DNA of 64,000 nt from positions 9,672,001 through 9,736,000 of the forward strand of contig CM064422.1 of NCBI GenBank assembly GCA_032690845.1. Direction: 5' to 3'. Both the position numbers and the translations under genes were made by a program. Source of the stretch: Eleusine coracana subsp. coracana (Eukaryota > Streptophyta > Magnoliopsida > Poales > Poaceae). Shown here one piece after another: positions 22,196 to 34,835 of this stretch. The notes below the pieces were generated by a model. The model was not told the DNA's origin, did not search any database, and saw nothing but the letters and a program-made list of their open reading frames with translations. How positions within the stretch are numbered: the first letter of the stretch is position 1; each line of letters opens with the position of its first letter.

Positions 22196-23048
22196 GCGCT
22201 CACATCGTCTTCTCCGCTTCCACAGCAGTTCTCCTTCGAGTTAGTGGGGTTCGTGCAATCGTGCTTATGCTAGGGTTTGGGCGATGTCCACGCGCGGAGG
22301 AGGCCGAGGCGGGGGCGGCCGGCGCGGAGGACGAGGCGACCACGGGAGCGGAGGCCGTGGAGGCGACGGCGGCGGCCGTGGCACCGCGGATCCGCGGCCC
22401 GGTGTCCACTACGGAGGTGGCCGTGGTGACGCCGGCCATGGGCGTGGCCGTGGAGGTGCGGTGCCAGACAGCCAGAGCACGGAGGCCACCACGGCGACGC
22501 GAGTCTTGGAGGCGACGTCGGCGGCGCAGGCCGAGGGCGCGGCCGCGGCGCCGCCGGAACACGGAGGCGGCCGTGGGAACCGCGGCGGCGCGGTGCGAGG
22601 CGGCCGTGGCGCCGGCGAGAGTGGGGGCCAGTGCCACGCGCTCCAGCCGGCCGGCGGGCGCGGTGGCTACCAAGGCGCGGCTCAGGGTCAGGGGCGCGGC
22701 CAGGTGATGACCCCGGCAACGGCGGCGGAGGTTGGTGCGCTGAGTCGCGATGTTGAGAGGAAGATGGCGGTCTCAGAGGCGCAGGCGGCGCCGCGTGTGG
22801 GGCCGTCGTCGTCGTCGGCGGCGCCGGCACCAGTTCAGGCTCCTCCGGCCGCGTCCTCAGTGCAGGGGATGATGGCGCCGGAAGCGAGGCTGCCTCCTAC
22901 GTCGAGCAAGGCGTTGGTGTTCCCCGCGAGGCCGGGGTACGGGACGGCCGGACGGAGGTGCCGCGTGCGCGCCAACCATTTCCTCGTCCAGGCAGCAGAC
23001 AGGGACATCTACCATTACGATGTATGTATGCATGAACATGAACACTCT

Positions 23049-23072
23049 CTCTCTCTCTCTCTCTCTCTCTTT
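23049..23072 (+). repeat. (CT)n microsatellite in Argonaute intron 1
   Basis: About 11-12 CT units shortly after the first 5' splice site. Likely length-variable; no known role. Confidence 0.8.
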
Positions 23073-26000
23073 CTGATCATTTGCTTTAGGTTTTTGCAAG
23101 TGAACGTTTGGGCTCTTGATATAATCGCCAGATTCAGCAATTTTAATGCATCTTTATTATATATCCTTTAGAACGTACTGATAAGTTCATGCATGTACAT
23201 ATTTGTGTTTCACACATTTATCTCATCTTGCTTCTGACAAGTGCAGATGGTATGTTTTTACCCGTACACAGGTTACCATCACTCCGGAATCAAATTCGCG
23301 GGAAAGAAACAGATGGATAATTAACGAACTAGTGAAACTGCACAAGCAACACTTGGACGGCAGGCTGCCGGTTTACGATGGGAGGAAGGGTTTGTTCACT
23401 GCCGGCCCACTGCCCTTCCAGTCCAAGCAGTTTGCTCTCAAACTAACAAATCCCGACAGAGCAAACCAGGGGTATGATTTTTTTTTTATGCAGCCTGTGC
23501 GTGTTCCTTTTAGTCCAGACTCCAGTTATGTGCTTAATTATGTGTTTATAAGGCAATGACCGTTCCTTCTTGCAGGGAGAAAGAGTACAATGTGACGATC
23601 AAGGACGCTGCAAAGCTAGATCTTTACAGCCTTCAGCAGTTCTTGGCTGGTAGGCAGAGGGAATTGCCACAGGACACTATCCAAGCTCTTGACATCGCTC
23701 TGAGGGAAAGCCCAAGTGCTAGGTTATGCATCCATTTATGAACATTTCTTTCCAATGGAGAATCACCATATGCAAGTCCATCTGGACGTCCTGCTAGCTT
23801 CTTTTTTTATGATGTATCCGCATGAACATCGCACTTTGTTTTAACTGTTAACTGATCACACACTTTCGTTTCCCTAATTTTTCGTGGCAGATATGTGTCA
23901 ATCACAAGATCGTTTTTCTCACAATCATTTGGACATGGTGGGGCAATCGGAAGTGGCGTGGAATGCTGGAGGGGTTATTATCAGAGCTTACGACCCACAC
24001 AGATGGGACTGAGCCTAAATATCGGTATAATTGTGCTTGTGTCCCGAATAAATTTTATTGTTTTCTTTACACATGATGGTATCACTAAGTCACATCCAAA
24101 CAATTTTGCTTCTGTATATGTTTCCATATTTCTCGTGGTTAATGATGCTAGGGATAAATTGTACATTTTAATTTCGTTACCATCCTAATGATATTGGCCA
24201 TTATACGTTGGGCAATTAAGAATTTGTTGTGTAACGCACATCCCAATACTTGTCTAGCCCAGGTATAATAAATTAATTTATAACATTCAGTTTTACTATC
24301 CTCTGTTTTCCTTTAATAGTTATGCAAATGTAGTGCTTAACACTTTCGAAAATGTGATATCCTGCATTAATAAATGATTAACTGCAAGCAAGTATTTATT
24401 TGCTTCATCCTGTATCTAATAACATTGTAGAGTCTTGTATATCACGTCCTAGTATTCATAATAAACATTGTAATAGAGTTACATATAAAATAATAATAAA
24501 TGCCATTACGCATTCCTGTTTATGCAGTTCCATGTGACACTACATGTATTCTATAAGCTTTCAGTTGCCATCATCTTATTTTATTCTAGAAGAATAATTA
24601 TATGTATGTTCACTATATGAAACAAGGACTTGTGTTATGAGTTATGACCATTGTATTTTTCATATTCAGATATCTCTGCGACAGCTTTTTACAAAGTTCA
24701 ACCCATTATAGAATTTGCAATGGAGTACCTGAGCTTGTGTGATGCTTCCAGGCGTTTGTCTGATCTGGATCGCATAAAAGTATGAGCCACAAAGTCTCTA
24801 CCCTCATGTAATATTTCCACTTATTAATTGTTGCACTATGTGATCTTTTGTTTTTCTGGCTTGTAGCTGAAGAAAGCCCTCAAGGGAGTCAAAGTTGTTG
24901 CCACACATCGCCGTGATAAATCAATACGTTACAGGATCACAGGGATACCATCAGCTCCGCTGAAGGATTTGATGTATCTTTTCTCCTCTATATGTCTCTT
25001 TGGTTCCTTAACTGGTGTTGCATTCCATTTATTCGACCACATGTTCAATCTGTCATCAATAACACTTCTATTTACTTTTACAGGTTTGATCAAGATGGCA
25101 GAAGGGTATCAGTTGTCCAGTACTTTAAACAGCAATATAATTAATCTTTGAAATACACTCACTGGCCATGCCTTCAATCTGGAAGTGATAGCAGGCCCAT
25201 ATATTTACCTATGGAGGTTGCGTTTTTTGGCTTCTATCTTTTGTAAATTCAATTAATTTAACAATTTTAAAAGACCTATGCTTGTTGATCTATCTGTTAT
25301 CTTTCTTCAATATATTTAATATACTTAAATGTTGTTAGAACTTCCATACATATATATGCAGGTTTGTTGTATCCTCGAGGGACAACGTTACTCAAGCAAG
25401 CTAAATGAGCGCCAGGTTTCAAGTATCCTGAAGTTGGCCTGTGAGCGACCTGCACAAAGGGAGAGTAGTATTTTGGAGTTGAATACCATCACTAGTTTCT
25501 TACCCTAAAAATATGACCACTAAGCCTGCCTGCCTTATCTTCTTTCTCCATCCTGGTATTTGGTTTTTGTTTCTTTTAAAGTGATACCTTGCCTATATTC
25601 TCAGGTAGTGAATAGGAACAACTATGGCAATGACTGTTATGCAAAAGAATTTGGCGTTAAGGTGGCAAACCAACTCACCCTTGTTGAGGCTCGTGTGCTC
25701 CCAGCTCCAAGGGTAACTGTGTTTATTCTTTTTATAATGAAAAATTGCACCACATATTGTTTTTTTTACCATCTTCTGATAGTTAATTTCATTTCTTTAG
25801 CTGAAATACCATGACTCAGGAAAAGAAAAAATATGCAACCCTTCCGTTGGCCAGTGGAACATGATTAACAAGGTATCATGCTGTTTCTTTGTTTTGTGCT
25901 CTTATACTTGCTTTTGGAACGTTTGTATATATATATATATATGGTTATTCTCTAAAACCTGTATTATTTGTGTTATTGAACATTTATATGGGCAGAGAAC

Positions 26001-26118
26001 ATTCCTGGTATACAGTATTGTGGAGTGTATATGCATCCTGCAATTTGTTGAAATTGAAAGCATACTGTTCTTTTTGTCTAGGTTTCCTTTGTTAGTTTTA
26101 TGTTTAGGAGGAGTTTTA

Positions 26119-26492
26119 CTGTCCAAAATATTGGCCAGTAGTTATTCAAAACTACTGGCCAGTAGTTTTGAGGGTAATTTCATAATTTCTCTATTAATTA
26201 ATAAATTTATATTTATTTTCACAATAGAATATTAAGTTTACTAAATCATTAAAATATTAGGTTATCTTAAAAAATATAAAACATTATTTATTAATTAGAT
26301 TGTTAATGTAACTTTATTTATAATAATAATTACTAATTACTATAAATCTCCAACTCTTTATTTTTTCCGATATTGCCCTCAAATTGAGAAACTACTGACC
26401 AATAGTTACGAATTTAGATTATGAAATCTATACCATCAGATCATTCTACTGGCTAGTAGTTTGTTAAAACTATTGGTCAGTATTTTGGACAG
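26119..26492. mobile_element. TA-flanked MITE in an Argonaute intron, 374 bp
   Basis: The left end CTGTCCAAAATATTGGCCAG and the complement of the right end CTGTCCAAAATACTGACCAA are inverted repeats, flanked by TA on both sides (26117-26118 and 26493-26494), consistent with a Tc1/Mariner (Stowaway-like) MITE. A small internal palindrome CTACTGGCCAGTAG lies near 26143-26157. The corresponding intron of copy 2 (44932-45124) lacks it, so it inserted after the copies separated or was lost there. Confidence 0.72.
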
Positions 26493-28865
26493 TAAACTAT
26501 GTTTAGACATATTACATTGTGGGCTTTTTATTTTATATATACCGGATGGATTTTACAGAGGATGGTCAATGGAGGATCTATCAGCTACTGGGCATGTCTT
26601 ACTTTTGCCTCGAGCTTGCATCCAAATGCCATTGGGATGTTTTGCGAGGATCTTGTCAGCATGTGCAATAAAATTGGCATGGTAGGCACTAGGTTCTATA
26701 ACTTTCTTCAGACATTATTCTCGAATATCTTGATTATTAATAGTGATTTCATAATCCAATTGTAGCAAATGAATGTCACGCCATCTGTGGATATTAGGCA
26801 AGGGCGCCCAGACAATCTAGAACCCTCAATTAGAAGTATCTATAAGGATTCTGCAGAGGTGATTGGTCAACAAGATCCAAAAGGGGGTCATCTTGAGTTA
26901 CTTATCATAATTTTGCCCGATATGAGTGGTTCTTATGGTAAGCTCCTTGAATTAATTCTTAAGATGATGATTTTTCATTCGTTTTCTAAATTACCCTCAC
27001 TTTCTAATTTATGACATTTTTCATATATAGGAAGAATAAAGCGACTTTGTGAAACTGAACTTGGTATAATAACGCAGTGTTGTGCACCTAAGAACGTTAG
27101 GAAAGGAGGAAAGCAGTATCTTGAAAATCTTGCTCTGAAAATCAATGTTAAGATTGGATGACGTTTATGTGATTCTATTGCCAGTTGTACAATCAGGTTG
27201 AAAAAATCATGACAAAGTAGACATTTTCTAATTAGGTTGGAGGGAGGAATACAGTACTTGAAGATGCTCTGAATAAGAGAATACCACTTCTAACTGATTT
27301 ACCGACAATAGTCTTTGGAGCTGATGTCACACACCCACCAGCTGGGGAGAGTTCATCACCATCTATTGCAGCGGTATGTTGTCTCTTTGCTTTGATCAGT
27401 GTCTCTCTGTGTGTTAGATACACCTAATATTCCTATACAAGTGGAACAATATGAATTATTATTCTACAAAAATCTTGATAATCTATAGAAGAAGCACTCC
27501 ATTTCCATTTGCTATGCTTGTGTGTGTGTGTGTGTGTGGGCAGCATGTTGTCATGTAACAATTTTGAGTTTTGTGGTCAATGAAAGGAACATTTCACTTT
27601 CATTTGCTTTGTGCTCTTCATCCTTTTCCTTTTTGTATACTATGTAACATGCTGTGTTTGGATTTATAAATTTTAGTCCATGTTCTTGTAGGTTGTTGCA
27701 TCCATGGATTGGCCACAAGTGACCAAGTACAAGTGCTTGATATCTGCACAGGGTCCAAGGGAAGAAATCATAAACAATCTTTACACAGAAGTGCGAGATT
27801 CAGCTAAAGGCATTGTACGAGGTGGGATGGTTAGGTAAGTTTATTTTATTTAGAAAAAAAAGGCTATTTGCATGTTTTTCGTTGTGTGATAATAACATTT
27901 TGTTTTCTTTTTGTCGTTATAACATCTTTATATTGTAGGGAATTGCTCATATCATTCTACAAGTCAACTGGATGCAAGCCGAGTAGGATTATATTCTATC
28001 GGTCTGTATAGATATTATCTTCTTTTTATTTTCTTATGAGTGCAATTCTGACGCCTTGTGTGTGCAGAGATGGTGTCAGTGAGGGTCAGTTCAGCCAAAT
28101 CTTGCTTTATGAAATGGACGCAATCCGCAGGGTATTTGTTGTCTTATAACTTTAGATGTTTTTCATTTTTTACATTTAATACCTTTGTGATATGTGTTTT
28201 TGTGATGCACTGTTGTTTTGGATTGTGCTCCCAGGCATGTGCTAGTTTACAGGAGGGCTATCTCCCTAAAGTTACATTTGTTGTTGTGCAAAAAAGGCAT
28301 CATACCCGTCTGTTTCTGGAGGATCATCGTTCGTGAGAACAGACTGATAGAAGTGGAAATATCCTGCCGGGTAAGTCCGCATTGTCTTGAAGAGCAGTCA
28401 ATTTTTGTGTGTTCCATGAGCAAGATTAATGTGGCAAGTGTGTTAAAACCTCAGGCACTGTAGTTGATACCAGTATTTGCCACCCCAGCGAGTTTGATTT
28501 TTACCTCTGTAGTCATTCTGGTATTCAGGTACGTCTGCATGAATATATGACTATATAGCCTTAAAAGTTTTGTTAGTGATGAGGAATCTGGTTGGCATTC
28601 GTTTTCTTTTTTTCTTTTTTTTTCGCACCTTGACAGGGAACAAGCCGCCCCACACATTATCATGTTCTGTTCGATGAAAACGGTTTCGGTGCCAATGCAC
28701 TCCAAACCTTGACTTACAATCTTTGTTACACGTAAGCAGGATTCCGCTATTCTTATCAATTTGCAAATGGTGTACCATTGTATCCTGTTCTACTTCTAAC
28801 CTTTCCCTTCTAATGGTGTTCTCTTGTTCACAGTTATGCCCGGTGCACTCGATCGGTCTCTATAG

Positions 28866-29690
28866 GTGAGCACTAGTATAGTAAAAAGCAATGTATCAGC
28901 GGACTGAAGTTGTTTAAGTTAAATTTGCCCTGTTATAAGCAGCATTTCCTGACAATCCGTGCTGTTACCTTTACTGTAGATGACCTTTATAGTAGTGCAT
29001 GATACCGTGTCTAAAAGGTATCATGGATTCAATCTAACCGTCTATTTCAGTAGGTAATATTGTAATTAGTTCCTTAATTAATACGTAGTTTGGTAGCTGA
29101 TGGCTGTATCTGTTGCCGGCGCAGCAGGTGACACCATTTGAAACCTCTCACCTGGCACCAATGTTTTTCTTCAGATTCTTGACGCCGCCTCCATCGGTTC
29201 AATCTGTGCCATCTCGCTGCCGTCGGCCGGTCCAATCAGATCGGTATCGCGTTGAGCTTGCTAAATCGTGTGACCGGCCCCTGAACCTTTGTCTGTTTTT
29301 GCGCTCGCGCGTATTAGCTCCACCTGCACGCAGCGATTGCAGCTTGTGCTGCCACATGAGCAGGTTCACTAAGTGCACAAACGTGCCGATCCGTGGTATA
29401 GAAACACGTCATCCACCGGACAGCACCACCTCGCATAGTCGCATGCCGATATGGACAAACATCGCACGCTCACACTGCTTTCTGTCGCATGCCGATATGG
29501 ACAAACATCGCACACTCGCACTGCTTTCTGTCGATCGAGTTCGCCGGCAGACGTTGTCTTCACGGAGCTGCTCTTGGGTCTTGGCAATCACTCTGTTTGT
29601 TTTGATTGTGCTATATATTAAAAATGAAAATATTAATCTATAAAATTTGTATTTATCCTAAAAATACCCATATGATACTTATGATGCATT
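28866..29690. other. Last Argonaute intron, part before the copia insertion
   Basis: The corresponding intron of copy 2 is only 94 bases, so this is inserted or expanded DNA even before the copia starts. It includes a GC-richer block at 29110-29600 with a 46-bp unit repeated twice (29439-29484 and 29485-29530, starting TCGCATGCCGATATGGAC). The 176-codon frame across it shows no recognisable domain; I do not call it a gene. Confidence 0.5.
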
Positions 29691-30156
29691 TGTTAGAATT
29701 ATATGGGTTTGGCTTATTAATATTCACAATAATTCTTAGAAAATCTCAAAGGCCTATTCATGAGTGGTGGAAGTGCAAAGGTTTAATTCCACATTGCTAG
29801 TGGAGGTGGAGAGAGTTCAACTTATAAAGTTGGTTGCTCTAGCATCTTTTGCAAGTGTGTGGATGGGAGGAAGGAAGAACACTCGCGCGCTCGCCTCGCC
29901 GGGCCGGACCGGCGGGCGGGGCGTGGGCGTGGGCGCGGCCGCGCATCACCTGCGTGAATGGTCCGTCGAAATTCGGTTCCTTGCCTTGCGGGGGCGCGGC
30001 TTCCTTTTGCACTTTCTTTTTGCTGCATATTCTATATATTTAATTATGGAAACCGACGTATTAATATGGTAACCGACTCGGTTGCGGGATGTCCAATCCT
30101 AGCGGTTCCTCCCTATAAATACGTACGGTTACCGTCGCAAATCATATCACGCAATC

Positions 30157-32258
30157 ACACGGCTGGATTATCTAAGGCATGGTGGGGGGAGGCTTTATTG
30201 ACATCATGTCATGTCCTAAATAAAGTTCCCATGAAGAATAAGGAGAAGACTCCATATGAGGAATGGATTGGTAAAAAGTCATCGCTCTCTTACTTACGCA
30301 CATGGGGTTGTTTGGCCAAAGTTAACGTGCCAATTAATAAGAAGCGTAAGTTGGGACCTAACCTAAAACTGTGGATTGTATCTTTGTTGGATATGCTCAT
30401 CATAGCATTGCCTATAGATTTTTAGTGTTTAAATCAGAGGTGTCTGATGTTCATGTTAATTCATTAATGGAGTCTCGTGATATTACTTTCTTTGAGAATA
30501 TATTTTCTATGAAAGATTTACATAGCATGTCTAGATTATCTTCTGATGTGATTGTTGAAGCTACTCCTGAACTTAATGCATTTTCTGATTATGCTGAACA
30601 AACACTTGAATCAATCTATAAAGAGATTGATAGTGAAGCTCCTAGGAGGAGCAAAAAAACAAAGGACTGCAAAGTCTTTTGGTGATGATTTTACTGTTTA
30701 TCTTGTGGATGACACTCCTAGAACTATTTCAGAGGCATATGCATCTCCTGATGCAGATGATTGAAAAGAAGCTATTCATAGTGAGATGGACTCTATTCTT
30801 TCTAATGGAACTTGGGAAGTTGTCGACAGGCCATATGGTTGCAAACCTGTGCGTTGTAAATGGGTGTTCAAGAAAAAGCTTAAGCCTGATGGTACTATTG
30901 ATAAGTATAAGGCTCGGCTTGTGGCTAAGGGTTATACTCATAAAGAAGGCGAAGACTTGTTTGATACTTATTCACCTGTTGCTAGATTGACCACCATTCG
31001 TGTATTACTTGCTCTGGCTGCCTCACATGGTCTTATCATTCATCAGATGGACGTTAAGACAGCTTTCCTTAATGGAGAGTTGGATGAGGAAATCTATATG
31101 GATCAGCCAGATGGATTTGTAATAAAGGGTCAAGAAGACAAGGTGTGTAAGTTGTTGAAGTCTTTGTATGGTCTAAAACAAGCTCCTAAGCAGTGGCATG
31201 AGAAATTTGATTCAACACTTCTATCAGCAGGCTTTTCAGTCAATGAGGCTGATAAATGTGTGTACTACCGCCATGGTGGGGGTCAGGGAGTTATACTATG
31301 CTTGTATGTTGATGACATACTCATATTTGGAACAAATATTGACGTGATCAATGAGGTCAAGACTTTTCTGTGTCAAAGTTTTGATATGAAGGATCTGGGT
31401 GAGGCTGATGTTATCTTGAATATCAAAGGAGAGAATGGGATTACTCTTACGCAATCACATTATGTTGAGAAGCTCTTGAACCATTTTGGTTACAAGGATA
31501 GCAAGTCTTCTTCAACACCTTATGATCCCAGCTTGATTCTTCGAAAGAATAAGAGAATTGGCAGAGACCAATTAAGATATTATCAGATAATTGGATCACT
31601 TATGTACTTAGCTAGTGCTACTAGGCCTGACATCTCGTTTGCTGTGAGCAAACTAAGCCGGTTTACTTCTTGTCCGGGAGATGATTATTGGCGTGCGCTT
31701 GAGCGGGTAATGCACTATTTAGTTGGTACTATGGATTATGGAATTCATTATTTTGGATATTCAGCAGTACTAGAGGGCTATAGTGATTCCAATTAGATAT
31801 CTGATGTTGATGAGTTGTATGCCACAAGTGGATATGCATTTACTCTTGATGGTGCTGCTGTTTCATGGAGATCATGCAAACAGACCATCTTAACGAGGTC
31901 TACCATGAAAGCAGAGCTTACTGCACTAGATACAGTTACAGTTGAGGCCGATTGGCTACGTGAACTCTTGATGGACTTACCTATTGTCGAGAAACCTGTG
32001 CCGACAATTCTCATGAATTGTGACAATCAAACTATGATAGTCAAAGCGAACAATTCTAAGGACAATATGAAGTCATCAAGACATATTAAGAGACGCCTGA
32101 AGTCTGTCAGAAAAATGAGAAACTCTGGAGTCATATCAGTAGAATATATTTCAACTGGTGAGAACCTGGCAGATCAATTCACCAAGGGGCTGTCACGTAA
32201 TGTGATAGACAGTGCATCGAAGGAGATGGGTATGAGACCCATATGTAGTATTCCATAA
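30157..32258 (+). pseudogene. C1 copia pol remnant: integrase tail, reverse transcriptase, RNase H
   Basis: The remnant begins in the integrase C-terminal segment (AWWGEALLTSCHVLNKVP, then TPYEEW), continues through the linker, and has a largely open reverse transcriptase frame at 30786-31796. RT landmarks are CKWVFKKKLKPDG, HQMDVKTAFLNGEL and the catalytic YVDDILIF. RNase H follows at 31815-32258 with TKGLSRNV near its end. Breaks include a frameshift near 30360-30370, stops near 30683 and 30762-30764, and TAG at about 31794-31796. It cannot encode a full polyprotein. Confidence 0.88.
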
Positions 32259-32798
32259 TGGTAACCCAACCTTTGTGATCGGAGATCCCGTGAAGTAGGA
32301 CCTGGAAAGAACAAGCTATTGGTTAGCATGAGAGTAACCTTTTATGACCCACTCGAGAAGCGATGCATTACTCTCGATATCTGTATGGCAGGATGGTTGT
32401 TGCCTTAATGTATTTAGTTGGCTTTAAATAGCGAAAATATTTTCTTACAGAACATTCTTGAATAAATACACCTATATGAGCCTGATTGTTGTAAGGTCAC
32501 AATCTGTGAGATTTGGGTGATCTCTATTAAGCTTATGAAAGACCAAGGGAGTGTAACCTATATGCTCCACCCGCGGAGAAGCCTACTGGAGATCTAGTAT
32601 TAGTTATGACAGTAAGTGAAACTTGTTTACACAAAACTTGCAATTCAAGGCGTAGTCCATTGTTCAAGTTGTGAATGAGTGTAGCTTATTGTTTTTGGTG
32701 GAAGTTCAACTTAACAGTCTCCACTGAAAACACTGGTATATTAAACAACAGTGGGGTAAGGCAAAGTCTAGTTGGGACTTTGAGATCTGGTAGGGGAT

Positions 32799-33804
32799 TG
32801 TTAGAATTATATGGGCTTGGCCCATTAATATTCACAATAATTCTTAGAAAATCTCAAAGGCCCATTCATGAGTGGTGGGAGTGCAAAGGTTTAGTCTCAC
32901 ATTGCTAGTGGAGGTGGAGAGAGTCCAACTTATAAGGTTGGTTGCTCTAGCATCTCTTGCAAGTGTGTGGATGGGAGGAAGGAAGAACACACACGCGCGC
33001 TGGCTCGCCTCGCCTTGCCTCACCGGGCCGGGCGGGGCGTGGGCGTGGGCGATGGGCGCGGCCGCGCATCACCTGCGTGAATGGTCCGCCGAAATTCGGT
33101 CCCTTGCCTTGCGAGGGCGCGGCTTCCTTTTATACTTTCTTTTTGCTGCATATTCCATATATTTAATTATGAAAACCGACGTATTAATATAGTAATCGAC
33201 TCGGTTGCGGGACACCCAACCCTAGCGGTTTCTCCCTATAAAAACGTACGAGTACCGCCGCAAATCATATCACGCAATCACCTAGGGTTTTGCCTCTCGC
33301 TACTGTTGCGCCGCCAAGTCTTCTCCATCCCGATTGTCGGCGTGCACCGGCGAACGGGAGAGCAGGTCTCCGAAATCGTCGTCCTCTACGATCCTGCACC
33401 GGGAGAGGGCGAATAAGGTTTTTGGGAAGCGCTCTGCGCGACTGCTCGATCGCTTCCTCGTCTTCATCAAGTTCGTCGTCACGGCTCGTCTTCCTCGTCG
33501 TCAAGTCGGTCTCAGCCGCCGTCGCCAACAACATGACGGTGCTGCACGTCATCGTCGCCTTCTCTACCCAGTCTAGAAGGAAACATACGTACTCTCATCC
33601 GAAACTATGTCTTTCATACTAGCTTTCGTAGTCTGCTTGTCTATGATGGATGTTGCTAGTATAGTAGATGATGTGTTTTTGTCTAACTTTATAGACCTGT
33701 CTAGATCTTGCGTAGACTTGTCTAGTTTATTATGCAATCTGTTAATCATACTTATGATTTATGTTTGGATTAATATAAAACTAAAAGTGCTAATTTATCC
33801 AACA
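32799..33804 (+). repeat. 3' LTR of copia C1
   Basis: Begins TGTTAGAATT and ends ATCCAACA. It contains a TATAAAAACG box near 33236-33245 followed by a GC-rich segment (about 33290-33560) that resembles a transcribed leader. It matches the C2 LTRs throughout, and the retained first 468 bases of C1's 5' LTR. Confidence 0.9.
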
Positions 33805-33933
33805 GCATTACTATGATACTATAATACTGATCTATTAGAAATGTATCATGTTTAAGATATAAACCATCGGATGAATAAAATAGACGATGTGCATTTATTT
33901 GGGTCTATCATAAAACTCCTCTTACTGTAACAG

Positions 33934-34109
33934 TCCCTCCGACATATTATGCGCATCTGGCTGCCTTTCGTGCACGTTACTACATGGAGGATGAAGCTTC
34001 GGATCAGGACTCTTCGTTGGCCACATCTCGGGCATGCGATCAACCAGTTCCAGTGAGGCAACTCCCCAGAATCAAGGAGAACGTTCAGGAGCTCATGTTT
34101 TACTGCTGA
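33934..34109 (+). pseudogene. Terminal exon of Argonaute copy 1, separated by the copia
   Basis: An AG acceptor precedes a frame that starts VPPTYYAHLAAFRARYYMED and ends QELMFYC with TGA. It matches the last exon of copy 2 (47566-47741). It lies about 5.1 kb downstream of the preceding exon because of the insertion at 29691-33804 and neighbouring DNA. Its own reading frame is intact. It is counted as part of the copy 1 pseudogene. Confidence 0.9.
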
Positions 34110-34835
34110 ATGCGCATCGCGATCCTTTTGCGATCAAGGAACTCTGTTAGTGTGGAGGCTACTAGTCTGTCTTGTGTAAATGTGGCAAACCCGTTCACAT
34201 CTTTTGCGCAATTTATTTTGGATAACCCATCGTTGGGTTTGTGATGCTCGTTTAAAAGCGGAAGTTTGTGCCCTTGGTGACTGACGAATGCAGGGCAAGC
34301 TTGTGAGTTTTTGAACGCTTGTAGTTACCGCTTTTTTTTTAATGCTTCTAGCTACTGCATCTATAGCAAACCACCGGAACCACGTGCTGGTAGATAGCTA
34401 TGTATACTAGTACGTAGCTTGAGTGACACTTGTGTCGTCGTCATCCCGGCCAAGCAGCGTCATGATGGTGTTCGGCGACCGTGCCACGGTTAGTACCATG
34501 CGTTTCGCCTTGCACGTTTGTCGATCCTCAACGTGTTTGTGTGTGTATGTGTCCGAGTGTTGTTGACACACAAAAGCAAAGAAAAGGTTTTTGTTTTCTG
34601 TGTCTCGGATTCGATGATGAGTCCTAACTTTGAGTAGAGGCAAATTGAGCCTCTCTTGGATTCGATGATGAGTCCTAGCTTTGACTAGAGGGAAATTGAG
34701 CGCAGCTGCTGTTTTCGTCTCAGAAATCCAAAAATTCTTATATTCCTTGATAGAGGGAGCACATGACATGACGAAAAATTTGTTTTGTCACATAACCCCT
34801 AGAAGAACTTGTTTTATCTATAGAACATCCGCATC
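34110..34835. other. Argonaute 3' flank with a 51-bp tandem repeat
   Basis: The presumed 3' UTR follows the stop. At about 34603-34704 a unit starting GGATTCGATGATGAGTCCTA occurs twice with period 51. No further coding sequence was recognised. Confidence 0.5.

Larger units (their letters stand above)
29691..33804 (+). mobile_element. Ty1/copia element C1, internally deleted, in the Argonaute intron
   Basis: The element starts TGTTAGAATT and ends TTATCCAACA, flanked by the 5-bp direct repeat GCATT (29686-29690 and 33805-33809). The 3' LTR is 32799-33804 (1006 bp). Only the first 468 bases or so of the 5' LTR remain (29691 to about 30158). There the sequence jumps straight into the integrase C-terminal region, with a short ACAC/CAC overlap at the join. 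The rest of the 5' LTR, gag, protease and most of integrase are missing. A purine-rich tract precedes the 3' LTR. It is the same family as C2 (54863-63733) and in the same orientation as the Argonaute gene. Confidence 0.92.
22284..34109 (+). pseudogene. Argonaute copy 1 (AGO1/AGO5 superclade), 22 exons, disabled
   Basis: Argonautes bind small RNAs and silence targets. Exons by similarity and GT-AG sites: 22284-23021, 23272-23471, 23576-23722, 23891-24024, 24670-24779, 24867-24973, 25084-25216, 25372-25478, 25604-25712, 25801-25872, 26559-26681, 26766-26937, 27031-27152, 27236-27373, 27692-27834, 27939-28001, 28068-28131, 28235-28370, 28455-28528, 28637-28731, 28834-28865, 33934-34109. Exon 1 encodes a Gly/Arg-rich (RGG-like) tail; N, PAZ, MID and PIWI follow. 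PIWI catalytic Asp (GADVTHP), Asp (FYRDG) and His (THYHV) are kept, and the C-terminus is MFYC. Lesions: TAA at 25142-25144 (PAZ; copy 2 has Tyr), TGA at 28334-28336 (PIWI), donor GT lost after 25478 and after 27152. A 4.1-kb copia lies in the last intron. Domain sequence suggests AGO5/MEL1 type, associated with reproductive tissues; this is inferred from family resemblance. Confidence 0.88.

Noticed and set aside
22200..22830. Minus-strand frames of 157 and 186 codons opposite Argonaute exon 1
   Set aside because: Shadows of the Gly/Arg-rich exon; the plus frame continues into spliced Argonaute domains.
29113..29643. 176-codon frame in the last Argonaute intron
   Set aside because: It contains a 46-base tandem repeat and no recognisable domain; GC-rich inserted DNA gives it by chance.
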